In this document: positions 27,894 to 35,653 of the stretch, in pieces
Layout: the number at the start of each line of letters is the position of its first letter
How positions within the stretch are numbered: position 1 is the stretch's first letter
Position numbers and translations under genes: made by a program
Notes under the pieces: model-generated
Seen by the model: the letters and a program-made list of their open reading frames with translations, nothing else
The model's database searches: none
What the model was told of the DNA's origin: nothing
Assembly (NCBI RefSeq): GCF_022899245.1
Contig: NZ_JALJAZ010000002.1
Coordinates: 62,001-126,000, forward strand
DNA from: Falsirhodobacter halotolerans
GTDB lineage: Bacteria; Pseudomonadota; Alphaproteobacteria; Rhodobacterales; Rhodobacteraceae
Length of the DNA stretch: 64,000 nucleotides
Reading direction: 5' to 3'

Positions 27894-29150
27894 TCATTCC
27901 TTTCCCCGTCCGGCGCAGCCAAGCGCCACGGCCCCCAGAAGTCCCACCAGCGCGAACACGTAGAATCCCCACGGGTGCCCGATCCCCATCGACACCAGCG
28001 TCCCGCCGATCAGCGGCCCCGCGATCGCGCCCAACCGGCCGACCCCGGCAGCCATGCCGATGGCCGTCGCGCGAATGCCCGCCGGAAAGCGCGCGGCGGT
28101 GAAGGCATAGACCAGCACCTGCGCCGAAAACACGAAGCACCCCGTCAGGAACACGACCGGATAAAGAAGCGCCACCGGCATCTTCCACGACAAAAGCGCC
28201 AGAAGCACCGCCCCCGCCACGAACCACAGCGTCGCCGCCCGCCGCAGCCCGATCCGGTCGCCCACCTGCCCCGCGGCCAGAAGGCCCGTCACCGCCCCCG
28301 CGTTCAGCAGCAGCAACAGCCACAACCCGCGTTCCAACCCGTAATCGGCCGCCACCATCAACGCCGGCAGCCAGCTGTTGAGGGCATAGACCAAAAGCAG
28401 CCCCATGAACGACGTGACCCAGATCGCCAGCGTCGTGCGCAGGCGCGCGGGTTCGAACAGCGTCCTGATCGACGCGCGGGGCGCGCCCGTGTCCGGTGCG
28501 GCCAGCGCGATGCCATGGGCGCGGGCGACGGCCTCCGCCTCGGACCGCCGGCCCTGGGCCAGAAGATAGGCGGGGCTTTCGGCCAGATGCCGCATCATCA
28601 ACGGCACCACGACCAGCCCCGGCAGCGCGCCGGCCCAGAACATCCCGCGCCACCCCGTCACCGGCAGCAGGATCAGCGCCAGCACCGCCGTCGCCACCGC
28701 GCCCACATGGTATCCGGTCATCACGCGCGTGGCCGCCCGGCCCGCCTGCCCGCGCGAAAACTCGGTCACCATCGCGATGGCGGTGGGCAGGCAGCCGCCC
28801 AGCCCGATCCCGGCCAGAAAGCGGAAGAACGACAGTTGCGCCGGGGTCTGCGCCAGACCGCACAGCGCCGTCAGGAGAGAGAAGGCGGCCACGGCCCAGA
28901 TCAGCGCGCGGCGCCGCCCGATCCGGTCGGTCGCGATGCCGATTGACAGCGCGCCCACCATCATCCCCACAAGGCCGATGGTGGCGGCGAAGGTCGCCTC
29001 CGCCCCCGTCATGAACGGGGCGTCCCCGCCGGTCAGCGTGGGGATCAGCGCGCCCAGCACGACCAGATCGAACCCGTCAAGGATCACGGCGATCCAGCAC
29101 AGGGTGACGACCCAGGCGGCCCGCCCCCGTTCCTGTGTTCCTGCGCTCAA
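27894..29150 (-). CDS. MFS transporter, aromatic acid:H+ symporter-like
   Basis: A 418-residue inner-membrane carrier with twelve hydrophobic segments. The loop 2-3 motif GIATDRIGRRRALIW, the DGFD motif in helix 1 and SFFRFLAGIGLGGCLP match the AAHS group of acid symporters. I chose the TTG at 29150, preceded by GGAGGGTGAC, because upstream ATG choices give a polar leader without a ribosome site. It is coupled to the P1 peptidase gene, which suggests uptake or export of an amide, peptide or acid product. The substrate is unknown. Confidence 0.85.
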   Translation of the reverse strand: MSAGTQERGRAAWVVTLCWIAVILDGFDLVVLGALIPTLTGGDAPFMTGAEATFAATIGLVGMMVGALSIGIATDRIGRRRALIWAVAAFSLLTALCGLAQTPAQLSFFRFLAGIGLGGCLPTAIAMVTEFSRGQAGRAATRVMTGYHVGAVATAVLALILLPVTGWRGMFWAGALPGLVVVPLMMRHLAESPAYLLAQGRRSEAEAVARAHGIALAAPDTGAPRASIRTLFEPARLRTTLAIWVTSFMGLLLVYALNSWLPALMVAADYGLERGLWLLLLLNAGAVTGLLAAGQVGDRIGLRRAATLWFVAGAVLLALLSWKMPVALLYPVVFLTGCFVFSAQVLVYAFTAARFPAGIRATAIGMAAGVGRLGAIAGPLIGGTLVSMGIGHPWGFYVFALVGLLGAVALGCAGRGKE

Positions 29151-29323
29151 GTCACCCTCCCCCCCGTGCGGTGCGATGTCGGACCCCGTCACGCGCGGCC
29201 AAGGTCCGGCGGGGGTCGTGCCGTCCTGCCCACCAATCCGGGGCCGATGCAAGGGTCAACATGCCCGCTTTCCCCCATTGGTGGCACGGATGTTTGCCTT
29301 GCCCCCCCGCGCGGTATATCGGT

Positions 29324-29332
29324 TGTAGGACA
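29324..29332 (+). promoter_or_regulatory. TGT-N3-ACA site before the GntR gene
   Basis: TGTAGGACA ends 16 bases before the ATG of the GntR regulator. The same nine bases occur on the minus strand at 37304-37296 before the ABC binding-protein gene. GT-N3-AC is the core of FadR/FCD-type GntR operators, so this is a likely autoregulatory site. Confidence 0.55.
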
Positions 29333-29348
29333 GATTGGGGGACCACGC

Positions 29349-30050
29349 ATGAAAGACCGTCTTGCCACGCGGGTGGCCGACGCCCTGCGCAGCCAGATCA
29401 CCGACGGCCATGTCAAACCGGGCGAACGTCTGCTGTCGGAAACGAAGCTGGCCGAACTGCATGGCGTCAGCCGGACGGTCATCCGCGAGGCCATCGCCAC
29501 CCTGTCCTTCGAGGGGCTGGTGCAGTCGCGCAAGGGCGCGGGCATCTTCGCGCTGGAGGCGCAGACGGGCCCGTTCCTGAACCTCGACCCCGGCAAGGTG
29601 TCGTCGGTGATCGAACTTCTGGAACTGCGCCGCGCGGTGGAGGTGGAGAGTGCGGCCCTTGCCGCGCTGCGCCGTTCCCCCCAGCAGGAGGAACGGATCA
29701 TCGCCGCGCACCGGGCCGTTCTGGACTGCCTGCAGACCGACGCGCCGACGCGGGACGCCGATTTCGACTTTCACCTCGCGATCGCGGAGGCGACGAACAA
29801 TTCGCGCTTTGCCGAATTCCTCGTGCTGGTGCGCGTGGGCATCATCGCGCGCGGCGAATTGCAGACGGGGCGCGAGAACATCCGCCCCATGGATTACAAC
29901 CGCCACCTGGCCGAGGAGCATGACGCGATCTGCCGCGCGGTTCTGGCCGGGGACGAGGCGGGCGCGCGTCAGGCGATGCAGGAGCATCTGAAGGGCAGCG
30001 TCGCGCGCTACCGTGCGCTTCTGCACCAAAACAGGTATACAGGTAATTGA
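29349..30050 (+). CDS. GntR family regulator, FadR/FCD subfamily
   Basis: A 233-residue DNA-binding regulator. The N-terminal GntR winged helix is at about residues 5-72 (LLSETKLAELHGVSRTVIREAIATL), and the C-terminal FCD domain includes DFDFHLAIAEATNNSRF with the usual metal-binding His/Asp positions. It likely represses the adjacent enolase-superfamily gene and the divergent ABC operon ending at 31237, releasing DNA on binding a sugar acid or related ligand. Its stop codon lies inside an inverted repeat that belongs to the next promoter. Confidence 0.92.
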   Translation: MKDRLATRVADALRSQITDGHVKPGERLLSETKLAELHGVSRTVIREAIATLSFEGLVQSRKGAGIFALEAQTGPFLNLDPGKVSSVIELLELRRAVEVESAALAALRRSPQQEERIIAAHRAVLDCLQTDAPTRDADFDFHLAIAEATNNSRFAEFLVLVRVGIIARGELQTGRENIRPMDYNRHLAEEHDAICRAVLAGDEAGARQAMQEHLKGSVARYRALLHQNRYTGN

Positions 30051-30064
30051 CACCTGTATGACAA
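30037..30064 (+). promoter_or_regulatory. Promoter/operator before the enolase-superfamily gene
   Basis: ATACAGGT (30037-30044) and ACCTGTAT (30052-30059) form a perfect 8-bp inverted repeat with a 7-base spacer that contains the gntR stop. A TTGACA -35 box is at 30047-30052. TGTATGACAA follows at 30055-30064, and its reverse complement recurs at 37316-37325. The ATG is at 30096. Confidence 0.6.
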
Positions 30065-30095
30065 GTTGGCACTCTCCCGGCAAAGGGAGACTGTC

Positions 30096-31244
30096 ATGAT
30101 CATTACCGACGTTCAGGTGCGCCATTTCCTGTCCACGACGCGCCGCCATTCCGACAGCGCGGGCCACGCCCATCCGGGCCCCCCGCATCAGGTAAAGACC
30201 TCCATCATCACCCTGCGGACGGAAGACGGGCATGAGGGGCATTCCTTCACCGTGCCGGAAATCGTGCGGCCCCATGTGATCGACAAGTTCGTCAAGAAGG
30301 TGCTGATCGGTCAGGATCACCGCGACCGCGAACGTCTGTGGCACGATCTGGCCCATTGGCAGCGCGGATCGGCGGCGCAGTTGACCGACCGGACGCTGGC
30401 CGCGGTGGACGTGGCGTTGTGGGATCTGGCGGGGCGGGCCATCGGGCAGCCGACCTACAAAATGATCGGCGCCTATCGCGACAAGATCCGCGCCTACGGC
30501 TCCATCATGTGCGGGGACGAGCTGGAGGGCGGTCTGGCCACGCCCGAGGATTACGGCCGGTTTGCCGAAAAGCTGGTCGCGCGGGGATACAAGGGCATCA
30601 AGCTGCACACCTGGATGCCGCCCGTGTCCTGGGCGCCGGATGTGAAGATGGACCTCAGGGCCTGCGCCGCCGTGCGCGAGGCGGTGGGGCCGGACATCCA
30701 TCTGATGATCGACGCCTTCCACTGGTATTCCCGGGTGGATTCGCTGCAACTGGGGCGCGGACTGGAAAAACTGGGCTTCGACTGGATCGAGGAGCCGATG
30801 GACGAACAGTCCATGTCCTCCTACAAATGGCTGGCGGACAATCTGGACATTCCCGTGGTGGGCCCCGAAAGCGCGGCGGGCAAGCATTGGAACCGCGCCG
30901 AATGGGTCAAGCACGGGGCCTGCGACATCCTGCGCACCGGGGTGAACGACGTGGGCGGCATCACCCCCGCGCTGAAGACCATGCGCATGGCGGAAAGCTT
31001 CGGGATGGAATGCGAGGTGCATGGCAACACGGCGATGAACCTTGTGGTGACCGCCACGTCGAAGAACTGCCGCTGGTATGAGCGGGGTCTGCTGCACCCG
31101 TTCCTCGAATACGACGACGGGTTCGATTACCTGAAATCGCTGTCCGACCCGATGGATGCGGAGGGCTGGATCCATGTGCCCGACCGTCCGGGCATCGGCG
31201 AGGATATCGATTTCGACTTCATCGAGAACAATCGCGTCAACTGA
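30096..31244 (+). CDS. Mandelate racemase/muconate lactonizing enzyme family protein
   Basis: A 382-residue enolase-superfamily enzyme, probably a sugar-acid dehydratase or racemase. Metal ligands are Asp206 (LMIDAFHW), Glu233 (WIEEP) and Glu258 (VGPES), with His309 (EVHGN) as the likely acid/base. Unusually, the lysine pair at the second strand is Lys169-Leu-His171, and the position of the dyad Asp appears to be Gly282. The ribosome site AAGGGAGA precedes ATG 30096. It is controlled with the ABC operon through shared operators. Its end overlaps the convergent hydrolase by 8 bp. Confidence 0.87.
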   Translation: MIITDVQVRHFLSTTRRHSDSAGHAHPGPPHQVKTSIITLRTEDGHEGHSFTVPEIVRPHVIDKFVKKVLIGQDHRDRERLWHDLAHWQRGSAAQLTDRTLAAVDVALWDLAGRAIGQPTYKMIGAYRDKIRAYGSIMCGDELEGGLATPEDYGRFAEKLVARGYKGIKLHTWMPPVSWAPDVKMDLRACAAVREAVGPDIHLMIDAFHWYSRVDSLQLGRGLEKLGFDWIEEPMDEQSMSSYKWLADNLDIPVVGPESAAGKHWNRAEWVKHGACDILRTGVNDVGGITPALKTMRMAESFGMECEVHGNTAMNLVVTATSKNCRWYERGLLHPFLEYDDGFDYLKSLSDPMDAEGWIHVPDRPGIGEDIDFDFIENNRVN

Positions 31245-32154
31245 GGCCCGCGCGGCGGAGGAAGGCGATCGCCTCCGCCTGCATCTGTGGCGGGCAGACA
31301 TGCCCGCCCGGAAAGATCGCGGCATCCAGACCGCCGCCCCAGATGCGGCGCAGATCGTCGAACGCTGCCGCGGCCGCCGGACGGGGCAGGTGGCGATCCG
31401 CGGACCCCGATCGCAGGAACAGCGGCTTCGGGGCCCCTGCCCCCGCCAGATCGGGCAGGTCGGCCCGCGCCATCAGCGACGGATGCAGCATCCAGAACGC
31501 GCTTTGCCCCGCCGTGATCGGCGCGCCCGCGCGCAGCAGGTCGCGCCAGCGGGCCATCCACGAAAACCCGACCGCCGCCTGCACGACCGGCGTTGTGGCC
31601 AGGCACTGCCAGGCGCGAAATCCACCGAAGGAAAAGCCCCAGACGGCCAGACCGCGCGCGGCCTCGGGGCGGGTGGCGGCCCAGGTGGCGATGTCGCGAT
31701 CCTCGCCCGCGACAAGACCGGCCAGACTGGTGCCAAGGCCGAACGCGGCGCAGGCCAGCGCCTGCTGATCGCCCGCCATCTGCCGACCGCCCCAGCCCAC
31801 CGTGTCGAAACACATCACCGGATGCCCCGCCGCCAGCAGGCGCCGCGCGGGCGATCCGCCATAAAATCCCTGCGGATCGTCGGTGCATTTGCGCCAGCCG
31901 ACATCGAACCGTCCGCCGTGATCGTGAAACATCAATACCGCGCAGCCCGTGGGGCGGGCGGGCGTCAGGATCACCCCCTCTGCCTGCTTGCCGCTGGCAA
32001 AGCGCAGGTGCTGGCCGGTCCAGCGGTCGACCGGATCGGGCGGCGGCAGGGCCGCATCCCACGCCCGGCGCAGATCGTCCGCCCCGTGATCCCGGGGCAG
32101 CGGCCGGTCCAGCCGCGCGCGCCAATCGTCGGGCCAGTCACATGGCCCGGTCAT
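31237..32154 (-). CDS. Alpha/beta hydrolase, dienelactone hydrolase-like
   Basis: A 305-residue serine hydrolase. The nucleophile is the Ser of VWGFSFGGFR, an Asp is expected after LFLRSGSADRH, and the His lies in FPGGHVCPP near the C-terminus. The HDHGGRFDVGWRK segment gives the oxyanion region of dienelactone-hydrolase/acetyl-xylan-esterase types. It is the last gene of the minus-strand ABC operon and overlaps the DppF-like gene by 17 bp. Together with the enolase-superfamily enzyme it may process an esterified or lactone form of the imported compound. Confidence 0.82.
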   Translation of the reverse strand: MTGPCDWPDDWRARLDRPLPRDHGADDLRRAWDAALPPPDPVDRWTGQHLRFASGKQAEGVILTPARPTGCAVLMFHDHGGRFDVGWRKCTDDPQGFYGGSPARRLLAAGHPVMCFDTVGWGGRQMAGDQQALACAAFGLGTSLAGLVAGEDRDIATWAATRPEAARGLAVWGFSFGGFRAWQCLATTPVVQAAVGFSWMARWRDLLRAGAPITAGQSAFWMLHPSLMARADLPDLAGAGAPKPLFLRSGSADRHLPRPAAAAAFDDLRRIWGGGLDAAIFPGGHVCPPQMQAEAIAFLRRAGLS

Positions 32155-32893
32155 AGGCGATGGAGGCGTCGATCAATTCGCGCGCATAGGGGTCGCGCGC
32201 CCCCTCTCCCGGAACGCCGGTCAGGGCGCCGCGGCCCAGAACCTCCACCAGACGGCCCTTCTGCATGACGGCAAAGCGGTCGCACATGTGATCGACCACC
32301 GCCAGATCATGGCTGACCATGACATAGGTGAAGCCCCGCCGTTCGCGCAGATCGGCCAGCAGGTTCAGGATCTCGGCCTGAACCGAGACATCCAGCGCAC
32401 TGGTCGGTTCGTCCAGCAGCAGCACGTCCGGTTCCAGGATCAGCGCCCGCGCGATAGCGACACGCTGCCGCTGCCCGCCCGAAAGCTGGTGCGGAAACCG
32501 GTCGAGGAAGGCCGTCGGCAGGCCCACCTCGGTCATCGCCCGTTCCATCCGGCCCTTGGTGTCGTCCAGCCCGTGGATGCGCAGGGGTTCGGCCAGCACG
32601 GTCCGCACCGACTGGCGCGGGTGGAGCGAGCCGTAGGGGTCCTGAAACACCATCTGCACCGTGCGGCAACGCTCGATCAGGGGCATGGCGCGCACGTCCT
32701 GCCCGCCGATGGTCGCCCGCCCGTCCCATGTCTTCATCAAAAGCGACAGGCAGCGCAGGATCGTGGACTTGCCCGATCCGCTTTCTCCCACCAGACCGAA
32801 GCATTCGCCCGCCGTCACGTCGAAACTGATGTCATGCAGGATCCGCGCGGAGCCCAGGGTGATCGACATGTCGCGAATGGAAATGGACTTCAT
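32138..32893 (-). CDS. Dpp/Opp-type ABC transporter ATP-binding protein, DppF-like
   Basis: A 251-residue ATPase with [31 protein letters not shown] and LLLDEPTSALD. Its short C-terminus and the block around the Q-loop match the protein at 1130-1891 closely, which shows a duplicated transporter cassette. The start at 32893 overlaps the DppD-like stop (ATGA), and its end overlaps the hydrolase start. It works with the preceding ATPase and the permeases at 33725-35637. Confidence 0.93.
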   Translation of the reverse strand: MKSISIRDMSITLGSARILHDISFDVTAGECFGLVGESGSGKSTILRCLSLLMKTWDGRATIGGQDVRAMPLIERCRTVQMVFQDPYGSLHPRQSVRTVLAEPLRIHGLDDTKGRMERAMTEVGLPTAFLDRFPHQLSGGQRQRVAIARALILEPDVLLLDEPTSALDVSVQAEILNLLADLRERRGFTYVMVSHDLAVVDHMCDRFAVMQKGRLVEVLGRGALTGVPGEGARDPYARELIDASIAYDRAM

Positions 32894-33723
32894 GCCTGCG
32901 CCTCCGACCATTCGGGCCGGCGTTGCAGCACCGGCAGCGGACGGCGCGGGCCACCGATGCGCGGCTGTGCGGCCAAAAGCCCCTGGGTATAGGGATGTCG
33001 CGCCTGATCCAGCTCGCTCGCCTTCAGGCTTTCGACGATGCGGCCGGCATACATGATCAGCACGCGGTCGCAGAAGTTGCGGACAAGGTTCAGGTCGTGG
33101 CTGATGACGATCAGCCCGATGCCGCGATCCCGCACCAGCCCGTCGAGGATGGACAGGACCTGCATCCGCACGGTCACGTCCAGGGCGCTGGTCGGTTCGT
33201 CGGCGATGACCAGTTCGGGTTCGGTCAGCAGCATCATGGCGATCATGATCCGCTGGCCCATCCCGCCCGACACCTGATGCGGATAAAGGTCATAGACCCG
33301 TTCCACGTCGCGGATGGACACGGCGCGCAGCATCTCCAGCGCCCGTTCCCGCGCCGCGGCGACCGAACAGCGGACATGGACGCGCCACGCCTCGGCCACC
33401 TGATCGCCGACGCGGCGGATCGGGTTCAGGCTGAACTTCGGGTCCTGCAGGATCATGGAAATCCGCTTGCCGCGAATGTCCAGCATCCGGCGTTCGGGGG
33501 TGGCCAGCAGGTCCACGTCGCCGAACCGCATCCGGTCGGCGGTGATGTCGGCGGTGGGAAGCAGCTTCAGGATCGCGCGGCCCACGGTCGATTTGCCCGA
33601 CCCGCTTTCGCCCACGATGCCCAGCCGTTCGCGGCCAAGTGTGAAGCTGGCGCCCCGCACGGCGGGCGTGCCGGCCCCGCGATAGGCGACGGTCAGGTTC
33701 TGGATGTCGAGGATCGTGTCCAT
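32890..33723 (-). CDS. Dpp/Opp-type ABC transporter ATP-binding protein, DppD-like
   Basis: A 277-residue ATPase with [38 protein letters not shown] and the HPYTQGLL C-terminal motif. It is the nearest relative of the ATPase at 270-1133 inside this window. It starts one base after the permease stop and is coupled to the DppF-like gene. The ligand is unknown but is expected to be the substrate of the enolase-superfamily enzyme and hydrolase in the same regulon. Confidence 0.93.
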   Translation of the reverse strand: MDTILDIQNLTVAYRGAGTPAVRGASFTLGRERLGIVGESGSGKSTVGRAILKLLPTADITADRMRFGDVDLLATPERRMLDIRGKRISMILQDPKFSLNPIRRVGDQVAEAWRVHVRCSVAAARERALEMLRAVSIRDVERVYDLYPHQVSGGMGQRIMIAMMLLTEPELVIADEPTSALDVTVRMQVLSILDGLVRDRGIGLIVISHDLNLVRNFCDRVLIMYAGRIVESLKASELDQARHPYTQGLLAAQPRIGGPRRPLPVLQRRPEWSEAQA

Positions 33724-33724
33724 G

Positions 33725-34618
33725 TCACCTCCGGTTCATCTGCTTGGGATCCAGCGCGTCGCGCAGCCCATCGCCGACAAGGTTGAATGCAAGGCTGACG
33801 CACAGGATCGCGATGCCCGGGAACGTCACCAGCCACCAGCTGTCGATCATGTAGCGCCGCCCCGTCGCGATCATCGCCCCCCATTCGGGCAGGGGCGGCT
33901 GCGCGCCAAGCCCGAGGAACCCCAGGCCCGCCGCCGTCAGGATCACCGTCGCCATGTTCAGCGTCAGCCGCACCATGACGGAGGGCAGGCACATGGGCAC
34001 GATGGATTTCAAGATGATGCGCGCGTTCGACGCGCCCTGAAGGCGGGCGGCCGAGACGTAATCCTCGGCCCGGAAGGTCAGCGTTTCGGCCCGCGCCAGC
34101 CGGGCGATGGGCGGCCAGGAGGTCAGGGCGATGGCGATGATCGCGTTCGACAGGCTTGGCCCCAGGGCCGCGACGAAGGCCAGCGACAGGATCAGCGACG
34201 GAAAGGACAGGAAGATGTCGGTGACCCGCATCATCACCGTATCCACCGCGCCGCCGTAATATCCGGCGATGGTCCCGACGGCGAGGCCGATCGGCCCCAC
34301 GACCACGGTGACCAGCGCGATGATCGTCAGTGTGATCCGCGTGCCGTGGACCAGACGGCTCCAGATGTCGCGGCCCAGTTCGTCGGTGCCGAACAGATGC
34401 CCGCCCCCCGGCGCGGCAAGCGTGTTGGTCAAATCCTGCGTATAAGGATCGTGCGTGGCCAGCCACGGCGCGAAGATCGCGCCGAAGATCAACAGGCCGA
34501 TGACGATCAGCCCGAAGGCCGATGTCGGCTGGCGCATCAGGAACCGCAGGATGCGTGCCAGGGGGGCAAAGCCCGGAAGGGTCATGCTGTGGCCTTTCTT
34601 CAGGATGTCCGCAGGCAT
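33725..34618 (-). CDS. ABC transporter permease, DppC-like
   Basis: A 297-residue inner-membrane permease with the GTDELGRDIWSRLVHG motif, the EAA loop (SAARLQGASNARIILKSIVP) and the end motif [13 protein letters not shown]. The ATG at 34618 overlaps the DppB stop as TGATG and has GAGGA 7 bases upstream; an internal ATG at 34585 is the alternative. The C-terminal quarter is very close to the partial permease at 2-277. Confidence 0.92.
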   Translation of the reverse strand: MPADILKKGHSMTLPGFAPLARILRFLMRQPTSAFGLIVIGLLIFGAIFAPWLATHDPYTQDLTNTLAAPGGGHLFGTDELGRDIWSRLVHGTRITLTIIALVTVVVGPIGLAVGTIAGYYGGAVDTVMMRVTDIFLSFPSLILSLAFVAALGPSLSNAIIAIALTSWPPIARLARAETLTFRAEDYVSAARLQGASNARIILKSIVPMCLPSVMVRLTLNMATVILTAAGLGFLGLGAQPPLPEWGAMIATGRRYMIDSWWLVTFPGIAILCVSLAFNLVGDGLRDALDPKQMNRR

Positions 34619-35637
34619 CAGCGCGTCCTCGGGTCGAAGACGCGATAGAGCACGTCGGACAGCAGATTCAGCGCGATGAAGATGACACCGACCAGAAGCA
34701 CGCAGGTCATCACCGCGTTCATGTCGCCGATCATCAGGTTCGACGTCAGGTATTGGCCGAAACCCGGCCAGGAGAACACCGTCTCGATCAGCACGGCCCC
34801 TTCCAGAAGCGCGCCATAGGCCAGGGCGACGATGGTCACCAACTGGACACGGATGTTCAGGAAGGCGTGGCGCCAGATCGTCTGGCGGACCGACAGGCCC
34901 TTCACACGCGCGGTGGTGATGTATTCCTGGTTGATCTGGTCCAGCATGAAGCTGCGCGTCATCCGGGTGATATACGCGCTGGAGGAATAGCCCAGAAGCG
35001 AGGCGGGCAGGATCAGGTGGTTCAGCGCGCTTTGGAACACGTCCCATTCCCCGGCCAGCGCCGCGTCGATCAGGATGAAATTGGTGACGGGGGGCACGAG
35101 GCCGATGAAATAATCGCTCATCCGTCCGCCGCCCCCGACCCAGCCCAGCCAGGCATAGAAGATCAGGAGGGCGATCATGCCGGTCCAGAAGATCGGCATC
35201 GAATGCCCCGCAAGGCTGATCACGCGGATCACATGGTCCTGCCAGCGGTCCTTTTTCACCGCCGCGATGACGCCCAGCGGGATGCCGAGGCCCGCGCCGA
35301 TGATGATGGCCAGCGTCGCCAGTTCCAGCGTGGCGGGCATCACGGTGATGATGTCGTCGATCACCGGCTGTCCGGTGCGGATGGAGGTTCCGAAATCCCC
35401 CGTCAGCACGTCGCGCAGATAGAGGAAGAACTGCACCACCAGCGGCCGGTCGAGACCAAGCTGCTGATAGACCTGCATATAGGTGTCGCGCGTGGCCTCT
35501 TCCCCCACGATCGCGCGGACGGGATCGGCGGGCATCATGCGACCGATGACGAAGGTCAGGACCAGAAGGCCCAGCAGGGTCACGGCGATCGTGCCCACCT
35601 GCCGCGCGATGGAACGGGTGCGTGTCCGGGTCAGCAT
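34618..35637 (-). CDS. ABC transporter permease, DppB-like
   Basis: A 339-residue permease with the N-terminal FVIGRMMPADPVRAIVG motif, a long periplasmic insert before helix 4 and the EAA loop (TTARVKGLSVRQTIWRHAFLN). It follows the binding-protein gene by 16 bases and overlaps the DppC-like gene. It forms the channel heterodimer of this importer. The length is slightly above the family average because of the periplasmic insert. Confidence 0.93.
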   Translation of the reverse strand: MLTRTRTRSIARQVGTIAVTLLGLLVLTFVIGRMMPADPVRAIVGEEATRDTYMQVYQQLGLDRPLVVQFFLYLRDVLTGDFGTSIRTGQPVIDDIITVMPATLELATLAIIIGAGLGIPLGVIAAVKKDRWQDHVIRVISLAGHSMPIFWTGMIALLIFYAWLGWVGGGGRMSDYFIGLVPPVTNFILIDAALAGEWDVFQSALNHLILPASLLGYSSSAYITRMTRSFMLDQINQEYITTARVKGLSVRQTIWRHAFLNIRVQLVTIVALAYGALLEGAVLIETVFSWPGFGQYLTSNLMIGDMNAVMTCVLLVGVIFIALNLLSDVLYRVFDPRTR

Positions 35638-35653
35638 CGGAACCTCTCCGACC

